Source: Candidatus Krumholzibacteriia bacterium
GTDB lineage: Bacteria > Krumholzibacteriota > Krumholzibacteriia > LZORAL124-64-63
NCBI GenBank assembly: GCA_016744705.1
Contig: JADGDU010000020.1
Location: forward strand, 22,329-86,328
DNA length: 64,000 bases
Reading direction: 5' to 3'
This document shows positions 34,717-41,197 of the stretch, piece by piece. The position numbers and the translations under genes were made by a program. The notes below the pieces were generated by a model, which saw nothing but the letters and a program-made list of their open reading frames with translations, did not search any database and was not told the DNA's origin. Every line of letters begins with the position of its first letter. Position 1 is the first letter of the stretch.

Positions 34717-34875
34717 GACAGCTCTCTTTAATCAGTTGTACCCAAGGAAAACCTGTCTCAGTGTCCACCTATTCATGGGGGACAGTGGGCGAAATATTTC
34801 TCAGGTATGAAGAATACGAACTTTGGCACCAAATTCAAGAGTTTGATGCAAGGTAAAGACTCTAAGAGGACAATA

Positions 34876-34893
34876 GTTGCAAAAAATTGCAAC
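34876..34893. repeat. Palindromic site upstream of the TlpA-like gene
   Basis: GTTGCAA-AAAA-TTGCAAC: perfect seven-base arms, in the 256-base gap between dsbD and the TlpA-like gene. It is a candidate operator; no regulator is identified. Confidence 0.4.
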
Positions 34894-34972
34894 TTTTGCG
34901 TAATTAGAGGAGTTCAAATACAGCGCTTCAGGATTTTTTGCCTGGGGTTCATCGTTTAGGAAGGACTGCTTC

Positions 34973-35554
34973 GTGTTCACAAAACCAATGAAATTTTCCC
35001 TGTTAATCCTGACCCTGTTTTCCATGGTTCTGCTCTCTGCTTGTGGTGGAGACAAAGCTGATGATGCCAAACCGGCTGCTGGAACCGATGAGCATGCGGC
35101 GGATACATCCGGTCTGGTGGTGGGTGGTGCGGTTGGCAATATGGCTCCGGACTTTACCCTTGAAAATATTGCCGGTGGCGAGCTTCAGCTGTCGAGCTTA
35201 AAAGGCAAAGTCGTTATTATTGATTTCTGGGACACATGGTGCCCTCCCTGCCGAAAAGCTCTGCCCAGCTTGGAAGCAGTGAGCAAGGCTCATCCCGATG
35301 ATTTAGTAGTTGTGGGTGTGGCATTTGGTCGTGATGGCATTGAAAAAGTACGGCAATATGTAACGGACAACAATCTGACTTTCCCTATGGTTGTTTCGGA
35401 TAAAAAATTCCAGGTAGCCAAAGATTTTGGGGGCGTGCAAAGCATTCCCACCACCTTCGTTTTGGATAAAAACGGTGTCATTGTGGAAGTGTGGGTGGGT
35501 GGTCACTCTCAGGCTGAATACGAAGCGGGATATTTAAAAGCATTGGGGTCCTGA
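34973..35554 (+). CDS. TlpA/ResA-like thioredoxin-fold lipoprotein
   Basis: A 193-residue lipoprotein. The signal peptide ends with lipobox LLSAC (Cys ~24), followed by an Ala/Asp-rich linker. A redoxin domain from APDFTLENIAGGELQLSSLKG (~60) carries the active site FWDTWCPPCRKALP (~86-98) and the cis-Pro segment VQSIPTTFVLD. It is anchored facing the periplasm and should act as a thiol reductant for cytochrome c maturation or disulfide repair, recharged by DsbD (divergent neighbour). GTG 34973 has AGGAAGGA upstream; ATG 34988 is an alternative. It is two bases from crcB. Confidence 0.9.
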   Translation: MFTKPMKFSLLILTLFSMVLLSACGGDKADDAKPAAGTDEHAADTSGLVVGGAVGNMAPDFTLENIAGGELQLSSLKGKVVIIDFWDTWCPPCRKALPSLEAVSKAHPDDLVVVGVAFGRDGIEKVRQYVTDNNLTFPMVVSDKKFQVAKDFGGVQSIPTTFVLDKNGVIVEVWVGGHSQAEYEAGYLKALGS

Positions 35555-35556
35555 TT

Positions 35557-35955
35557 TTGGAGTCCCAGCTGAGATCGATGATGTTGATTTCCGTAGCGGG
35601 CGCAGCAGGAGCTGCGTCCCGTTACGGTGTCGGGTTATGGGCCCAGCGCCTCCTGGGAAGTAATTTTGCCTATGGCACTTTAGTGGTGAACCTTCTGGGG
35701 TGTCTTCTTTTGGGGCTGGTTCTGGAATTGGAATCTCAAACCGAATGGGTTGGTGAATCAGTCAGACTCTTTTGGGCTGTGGGTTTTCTGGGGGCCTTCA
35801 CTACTTTTTCTACTTTTGGTTTTGAAACTCTAAAATTTATGCAAGCCGGGGATCATCATCTGGCGGTGTTGAACGTGGTGGCTAATTTGCTACTGGGATT
35901 GTTGGCGGTATGGCTGGGATGGGTATTGGCTAGATCTTTAGCGGGAGCTATATAA
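35557..35955 (+). CDS. crcB: Fluoride ion channel CrcB/Fluc
   Basis: A 132-residue protein with four membrane spans and the Fluc signatures: AAGAASRYGV, YGTLVVNLLGCLLLG (Asn for fluoride path) and GFLGAFTTFSTFGFET, which contains the central Na-binding turn and the Phe-box. It exports fluoride as a dual-topology dimer. TTG 35557 has GGGG upstream and follows the TlpA gene by two bases; ATG 35578 or 35581 would fit the family's N-terminus better but lack clear sites. No fluoride riboswitch is seen upstream. Confidence 0.93.
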   Translation: MESQLRSMMLISVAGAAGAASRYGVGLWAQRLLGSNFAYGTLVVNLLGCLLLGLVLELESQTEWVGESVRLFWAVGFLGAFTTFSTFGFETLKFMQAGDHHLAVLNVVANLLLGLLAVWLGWVLARSLAGAI

Positions 35956-35965
35956 AAGAATAGAC

Positions 35966-35998
35966 CCCTGAATGCGTTGGTAACGCTAATCAGGGGCC
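35966..35998 (-). terminator. Long hairpin, probable terminator
   Basis: CCCCTGA-AT-GCGTT-GGT-AACGC-TAA-TCAGGGG on the plus strand. On the minus strand it is followed by TCTATTCTTTT, giving a U-rich tail. It therefore ends transcripts from the minus-strand candidate peptide gene at 36012 or the PP2C gene run, and could also cap crcB. Confidence 0.75.
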
Positions 35999-36011
35999 AA
36001 ACAAGAGATGA

Positions 36012-36080
36012 TCATCTTCGCAACCACCACCAGAGATCAATGAGAGAAAGACCCATTACCAAATAAATTTCCGGTCCCAT
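36012..36080 (-). CDS. Candidate 22-residue membrane peptide
   Basis: A short reading frame beginning MGPEIYLVMG, with hydrophobic LSLID, then WWWLRR at the end. The composition (one hydrophobic helix with a Trp belt and two terminal Arg) is what single-span micro-membrane proteins look like. ATG 36080 is preceded by GGGGGG seven bases upstream, and a long hairpin terminator begins 14 bases after the stop. A weak promoter is possible (TTGCGA, 17 bases, GATAAA; minus strand ~36116-36144). It lies 155 bases downstream of the PP2C gene on the same strand. It could also be a leader peptide; no homologue is known to me. Confidence 0.5.
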   Translation of the reverse strand: MGPEIYLVMGLSLIDLWWWLRR

Positions 36081-36235
36081 TTTAATCCCCCCTTTCCAAT
36101 TTTAGGTGAACGTTTGTAGACCTTTATCTTTTTGGCAGATTGAGGTCGCAACTTTAACAATTTCTGAAAAAGGAAAAACTAATGGAGATCGGCTCTTCCT
36201 AAAGAGACTTTAGCAAGAAGGGGACCGGGGATATA

Positions 36236-38755
36236 TTAACTACGCAAATTCTTTACTTCCAGTAATATAGCGGTTTTGTCATCAGTGCGGTCAGGGCCGC
36301 CGAATGTATTAATACTGGCAAATATCTTGTCTAGCAAATGCACAGGAGTGGAAACGAGATTGGCCTCCAGTAAGGCCAGAAGACGCGGGAAATCGAAGAA
36401 TTCTTCATCCTCATTCTGTTCATCCGTCAGACCATCGGTAAATAAGAATAGGCGGTCCTGGGGAGCCATTTGCAAGGATCCCTGGCGATAGTCATGCTCA
36501 TTGGTAACACCTAAAACAGGTCCTCCTTTACGCAAATATTGGTGAAAACTTTGATTTGGGTTCAGCAGAACAGGGGGTTCACAGCCAGCATTGCAATAGT
36601 TGAGAATTCCGGTTTCAGGATGCCAGATACCATAGAAAAAACAGATAAATTGCCCGGTGGAGACAAGGTTAAAAACGGTGTCGTTCAATCGTTTGATGAC
36701 TAAGTGAGGTTGGTCCTCAGCTTCGGCCTCCTGCCGAAAGGCCACCCGCAGGGAGGTCATATGCAGAGCGGCGGGAATTCCCTTTCCCGAAACGTCGGCC
36801 AGGGCAAAGCCCAAGCTGCCATCACTGCGGAGGAAGTAGTCAAAATAATCGCCACCGACCATCCGGCAGGATTCGTTGCGACCGGCGATGACGAAACATT
36901 CATCCTCCAGGGCCTCATTGGGCAACAGGCTATGTTGGATGGTGCGGGCCAATTCCAGTTCCGTTTCAGTCTTTTTCTGTTCCAAACTATCACGGTAAAG
37001 CAGGCGGCTTTCCAGAAGAGAACCAGCTTGAACAGCCAGTTGGTTGAGATGGCTTAAATCTTCCTGAGAATACAGAGCGTCGCTGCTCTTGGAACCGAAG
37101 GCCAAAAAACCTAATAATCGGTTTCCTGAAATGAGGGGAACAAGGAGATTGACTTTCAAATGGGTGAGCAAACCCAGGGAGCCCGGTTCCGAATCTCCAG
37201 TAAAGAGCATGTCTTCAAGTTCTTCGGAAAAGATGGGCCGACGCAATCGATCCAGCAAAATGGCCAGGCTACTGGTCTGGGGTAAAGATGGGGGAAGGTT
37301 GGCCAAATTCTGTGCTTGCTGTTGGCGGATTGGCACAAAATGAAAAGGCTCTTCATCACTTTGAATGAAAAGAACCAGGTCTTCAGGACGGAACAAGTCG
37401 TTCAGACCGTTGAGCAGGCTTTGATTCACATCATCAATATCAATCAAAGCAGTCAGACCTTTACCCAGATTGCCGATCGCTTCCAAGTTCGCTTTACGCG
37501 CGGGGTAAAAGGTATCATCAATCCACCCCTGAACAAGCCGCCGCAAAGGCAGGACAGTCAAACTGCTGGCTGCCACTACAGTCAGCAAAACCGGGTAAGT
37601 GGAGATGCGAAAAAGGGAGGCCAGAAGTTGTCCCAGGCCCACCACAACGAGGAAATAACCCACCAGAACAATCAGGGTCAGAAATCCGTAAATGAGACTG
37701 ATTCGCAGCACAAAACTTTTGTCCAGCGCGCCATATCGCATGATCGCCAAAGCAAAGCTAATGGGGACCAGGATGAGGCTGAAGGAAAGGTACTGCCACA
37801 TGGGCAAGCTGGAGTCAGGATTCAGGTTGGCCATAATCATTGAGCCCATAAAGGGTAACAGGCCAGCCAGTAACCCAGTAAGAATGACTAGCATTTTTGT
37901 TCGCTGGATGGGGCGGTCTCGACGAAGAATTCGTTTGGTAAAAACCACGAGCCCAGCCAGAAAAAATCCCAGAGAATAGACTAGGGCCAGGAGTTCTATC
38001 CAAGGTTGGATTGATGCGGACTGTGTGAGCACGGCAGAGGAATCCAGCACAAGAAGCAAGAGAAACAAAATCCAGCCCGGCCAAAGCAAACTACGCCAGC
38101 GCCGCAACGACCCACCTGGCTGGAAGCGGGGACTGGGAAATTGAAGAAAGAAACGGAGAAAATAGGCAGGAAGCATCAATTGGACTAGGGTCCGTAAACT
38201 TTCTTTGACCGTCATATACCCCACTAAGGGCAGGTCGGGAATATCCAGCAACATGAAACCGAACAAGGTACAAAGAGCGAAAAAATTTCTGGCCACGAGG
38301 TCACTGCGTTTGGAAAAAACCCACCAACCGATGAGCAGAAAGGCCAAACCGGAAACCAAAAGGCTGAAATCGTGAATCATCCTCATTTGTCCAGGAGGAT
38401 CAGGTGTCACCAGGAGAGAATATACCAATCCCATACGCTGGACTTTAAACAGAACCGGATTCAGTTGGTAATGGCCCGCTTTAGCAGCAAACCAATGGGT
38501 CATTTTGGTGACGGGTACTCCATCCACAGCCAGGATCTTGTCACCGGTGCGTAAACCTGCTTTTTGAGCGGGGCCGCCGGGATCAAGGGACCCAATTTCC
38601 AGTTGGTTCACTGCGAAACCGAAATCGGGCTTCTGTGTGATGTGAATGGCAATGGGAATGGTGGAAAGGGTCAGCAGGGGAGCAATCAGGAACAAGCCTA
38701 AAATGCGGGTCAGCTTTTCAAAAAGGTTTGGCTTGATCGCCGGGAAATTGAGCAC
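36236..38755 (-). CDS. Membrane PP2C (SpoIIE-type) phosphatase with PDZ and GAF domains
   Basis: An 839-residue protein. A first membrane span (~18-38) is followed by a PDZ domain (IGSLDPGGPAQKAGLRTGDKI, ~52-72). About seven to nine further spans run from ~127 to 400. A GAF-like domain follows (~415-590), then a short coiled linker (EQKKTETELELARTIQHSLL). The SpoIIE/PP2C phosphatase has VGGDYFDYF (~640), LALADVSGKGIPAALHM and DRLFLFTDGLTD with the metal-binding Asp residues. Such phosphatases usually control anti-sigma-factor partner switching; no anti-anti-sigma gene is nearby. GTG 38755 has AGAGG upstream. The periplasmic PDZ may be a misfolded-protein sensor. Confidence 0.85.
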   Translation of the reverse strand: MLNFPAIKPNLFEKLTRILGLFLIAPLLTLSTIPIAIHITQKPDFGFAVNQLEIGSLDPGGPAQKAGLRTGDKILAVDGVPVTKMTHWFAAKAGHYQLNPVLFKVQRMGLVYSLLVTPDPPGQMRMIHDFSLLVSGLAFLLIGWWVFSKRSDLVARNFFALCTLFGFMLLDIPDLPLVGYMTVKESLRTLVQLMLPAYFLRFFLQFPSPRFQPGGSLRRWRSLLWPGWILFLLLLVLDSSAVLTQSASIQPWIELLALVYSLGFFLAGLVVFTKRILRRDRPIQRTKMLVILTGLLAGLLPFMGSMIMANLNPDSSLPMWQYLSFSLILVPISFALAIMRYGALDKSFVLRISLIYGFLTLIVLVGYFLVVVGLGQLLASLFRISTYPVLLTVVAASSLTVLPLRRLVQGWIDDTFYPARKANLEAIGNLGKGLTALIDIDDVNQSLLNGLNDLFRPEDLVLFIQSDEEPFHFVPIRQQQAQNLANLPPSLPQTSSLAILLDRLRRPIFSEELEDMLFTGDSEPGSLGLLTHLKVNLLVPLISGNRLLGFLAFGSKSSDALYSQEDLSHLNQLAVQAGSLLESRLLYRDSLEQKKTETELELARTIQHSLLPNEALEDECFVIAGRNESCRMVGGDYFDYFLRSDGSLGFALADVSGKGIPAALHMTSLRVAFRQEAEAEDQPHLVIKRLNDTVFNLVSTGQFICFFYGIWHPETGILNYCNAGCEPPVLLNPNQSFHQYLRKGGPVLGVTNEHDYRQGSLQMAPQDRLFLFTDGLTDEQNEDEEFFDFPRLLALLEANLVSTPVHLLDKIFASINTFGGPDRTDDKTAILLEVKNLRS

Positions 38756-38817
38756 CTGAACCTCTTGAACTGAGGAATCCTATTGAAAAAAACAGTTTAA
38801 CACAGCCTGAGTTCAGA

Positions 38818-40062
38818 TTACAACCCCGCTGGAACCGCCTGAAAGCCGGAGCTGGTGGGGGGGGCCAGGCTAGATTGTTCATTACCGTTAACACAACCAG
38901 GACCAAAGGCACCAACAATGCTTTTGTTGCCAGTGGGGTTGTTGCTAGGGAGGCATGCTGAGGAGCTTTGTAAATTAAAATTACCATAGTCAGGGGCACA
39001 AAATTCTGGATCAGATGAGAGGTTGTCATCCTTTTGACCCAGGGAGCGTAGTTCAGCCACCCAATCTCCGGTGGCATTTCCATAGAGGTTGCATCCTTGA
39101 AAAACGGGTATTTCTGTGTCAATTTTAAGGATTGGGGTTTCGTTGAAGGCGATGATGCTGTTGTTAAATTGGGGGGGGGTGCCTTCAAAGGCCAAGACTC
39201 CACCACTGGAATCACTACCGTTGCGATACAAGGTGCTGCTGACCAGAGTCAGGTCGGCATTCCGAGTGCTGATGGCGCTGCCACCGAGACCACCCCAATT
39301 TCCGGCAAAAATGGTGTTGCTTATGGCGCACAGTGATTGCTGGGCATGCAATCCAGCTCCGGTGTTTCCGGCTGTGTTATTCTTTATGGAACAACTTTGC
39401 AGCTTTGCCACGGCGTCTTGACCTAAATTTAAACCACCGCCCACCATGGCTACATTTCTCTCAAAAGCGCACTCATTGAAAGTTACAGTGCCTAAACAAA
39501 AGGCTCCGCCACCTTTTTGCTGAGCTTCATTATTTTCTATCAGGCAGTTGGCAAGGACTGGAGAGCTTTTCTGATCCACAAAGATGGCCCCACCAGAAGT
39601 GGCCTTGTTGGACTTAAAAATACAGTTTGAAATTCTGGGAGAAGAATTTTGGAAGGTGATGGCTCCACCTCGATCGCCGTTTTGTCCCTGAGCCAATCCT
39701 CCTTTGAGGGTGAAACCCACTAATGCAGTGTTGGAATCAGCATCGGCAAATTGGAAAATACGCCCTTTGCCCTGGGCATCAATGGTGACGCAACCAGGCT
39801 GGAGGGTACCGGACCACAAAGCCACACCGGGCTTCATCATAATGTCGTGTTCGAAATATGTTCCACAGGAGACCAAGATGATGTCTCCGGGCTGGGCTTG
39901 GATGAGAGCGCCTTTAATGGTGGGGGATGATTCGGGAACCGAAAGGGTTTTGCCCATGGCTTGAGTGCCCTGAAAAGTGAATAGCAATAAAGAAACAAGT
40001 ACAAAAATACTATTTTTAGAAATCTGGCTGAATCTCCCAGCCTTGGAATCAAAAACAATCAT
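38818..40062 (-). CDS. Secreted parallel beta-helix protein
   Basis: A 414-residue exported protein. Signal peptide: NSIFVLVSLLLFTFQGTQA. An initial beta-helix cap (TIKGALIQAQPGDIILVSCG) leads into repeated rungs with Asn ladders and GGG/GGA turns (DRGGAITFQNSSPRISNC, TSGGAIFVDQKSSPVLANC, QKGGGAFCLG, VGGGLNLGQD). This is the right-handed helix of pectin-lyase-like or DUF1565-type proteins. Many Cys lie at rung ends (NCIF, NCLIE, ECAF), which suggests disulfides. No catalytic site is recognised. ATG 40062 is chosen for AAAGGA and the signal peptide; an in-frame upstream extension would place 41 odd residues before it. Confidence 0.8.
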   Translation of the reverse strand: MIVFDSKAGRFSQISKNSIFVLVSLLLFTFQGTQAMGKTLSVPESSPTIKGALIQAQPGDIILVSCGTYFEHDIMMKPGVALWSGTLQPGCVTIDAQGKGRIFQFADADSNTALVGFTLKGGLAQGQNGDRGGAITFQNSSPRISNCIFKSNKATSGGAIFVDQKSSPVLANCLIENNEAQQKGGGAFCLGTVTFNECAFERNVAMVGGGLNLGQDAVAKLQSCSIKNNTAGNTGAGLHAQQSLCAISNTIFAGNWGGLGGSAISTRNADLTLVSSTLYRNGSDSSGGVLAFEGTPPQFNNSIIAFNETPILKIDTEIPVFQGCNLYGNATGDWVAELRSLGQKDDNLSSDPEFCAPDYGNFNLQSSSACLPSNNPTGNKSIVGAFGPGCVNGNEQSSLAPPTSSGFQAVPAGL

Positions 40063-40165
40063 AACCGTGTCCTTTAAAGACAGGGGTGAATATGGTCTAT
40101 CTATCCATCGGGCGAGAGATGAAAGACTTTTAAAGCACAGTAAGTGATCTTCTTTGATAAAGCTA

Positions 40166-40207
40166 CAAAAAGGGCCGCGATTCACAATGATCGCGGCCCA
40201 TCTTTTC
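40166..40207 (-). terminator. Strong terminator (bidirectional) after the secreted 200-residue protein gene
   Basis: GGGCCGCGAT-TCACAATG-ATCGCGGCCC: ten-base stem. On the minus strand it is followed by TTTTTG, on the plus strand by ATCTTTT. Confidence 0.92.
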
Positions 40208-40235
40208 CATGAGGAAAAAATATAATCCTTAACGA

Positions 40236-40838
40236 TTAACGGTAAAGCGCTTTCAAGCTATCAAGGCTTTCATCCACGGTAGCCACGACGCCGGAGCAAT
40301 CACCATTGACGATGGCCACAGGAAGTTCTGCACTACCCTGGATTTGCTGCAAGGGAAGGATGTTGTTGTAGTCGCCACCATCCAGGTATGCAGGTTGGGA
40401 ATTGTCAGGAATGGAGTGGAAGAATACGCCATCAATATAGAATTCGATGGGTGAATCTGTATCGATGACGAACAGATGCACAATGGCCACAACCACAGCG
40501 GGGAAGGTATAAGGGTTCACAATGGGGGTTCCCAGACCAACGATGAATTCGTTGGGACGGATACCAACATTAATGGACTCACCCATGATTTCGTACTGGG
40601 TGACAACGCCAGGACCAGTGTTGGTGATGGTGGCTTCCCAGCCGCCAACGCCCATTTCACTGCTGGGGTGAGTGATGACAACATAACCCAGGTGCTCTCC
40701 CGCAGGGAGGTCCAGGCAGTTGACGCAGGCACAGGGATCGAAGTAAACGCCAATACCATCAGCATCGGGATCCAGCTGAGCGAAAGAATTTCCGGCGACG
40801 AAAAGGGTCAGAAGCAGTGCGAAAGCTAACTTTTTCAT
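40236..40838 (-). CDS. Secreted protein with predicted N-terminal Gln
   Basis: A 200-residue protein with a clear signal peptide (FALLLTLFVAGNSFA) cutting before QLDPDADGIGVYFD. The mature protein therefore begins with Gln, a likely glutaminyl-cyclase substrate. Three Cys lie close together (CACVNCLDL) and a fourth near the end (GDCSG). The middle is beta-rich, resembling cohesin/Ig-like secreted proteins of FCB bacteria, but no family is certain. GGGGGAATACAAC precedes the ATG. A terminator follows. The strong signals suggest a well-expressed, stand-alone gene. Confidence 0.78.
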   Translation of the reverse strand: MKKLAFALLLTLFVAGNSFAQLDPDADGIGVYFDPCACVNCLDLPAGEHLGYVVITHPSSEMGVGGWEATITNTGPGVVTQYEIMGESINVGIRPNEFIVGLGTPIVNPYTFPAVVVAIVHLFVIDTDSPIEFYIDGVFFHSIPDNSQPAYLDGGDYNNILPLQQIQGSAELPVAIVNGDCSGVVATVDESLDSLKALYR

Positions 40839-41197
40839 GTTGTATTCCCCCGGTAGAGAGTCGGTAAGTAGGCGAGTACTATGGTTACAACTTAAAATAT
40901 ACAGGAAAATTCAATCAGATAAAAGCCTTCTTTTTGTGAAATACCCAAAAAAAACGATAAATATTTACTTTTGGTTGACCAATAAGCCTTTAAAGTGTGG
41001 ATGAATTTGTCAGGTTGTTAGAATTCTCCACCGAAACCCTGCCCAAAGCCGTTGCTCAGGCCGTGTTCAGGTGTTAAATTCCTACCGCAGATGATTTTGG
41101 CATCTGCGGCTGACTTTAATAGTACCGGAATGATCATTACTGTTGGGATTCCCCAGGCCATGAAGCCCGGAAAATTCCCTAATCCAGGAGCTGTGCA
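40839..41197. other. Intergenic region between the secreted-protein gene and valS
   Basis: Without a convincing gene. The left part (~40900-40990) is very A/T-rich and probably holds the minus-strand promoter (a TATATT at about 40903-40908 on that strand is one option). The right part has a perfect hairpin at 41085-41109. A 65-codon minus-strand frame (41018-41215) overlaps the valS start and has no supporting features. No T-box or other known leader motif is seen. Confidence 0.5.
41085..41109 (+). other. Perfect hairpin in the probable valS leader
   Basis: CCGCAGATG-ATTTTGG-CATCTGCGG: nine-base perfect stem, seven-base loop, 89 bases before the valS start. No U-run follows, so it is not a standard terminator. 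It could be a leader structure or a protein-binding site. Confidence 0.5.

Noticed and set aside
35460..35560. Fluoride riboswitch before crcB
   Set aside because: crcB follows the TlpA-like gene by two bases and none of the conserved riboswitch core is visible.
40990..41197. T-box leader before valS
   Set aside because: No T-box sequence or antiterminator pairing; only one simple hairpin.
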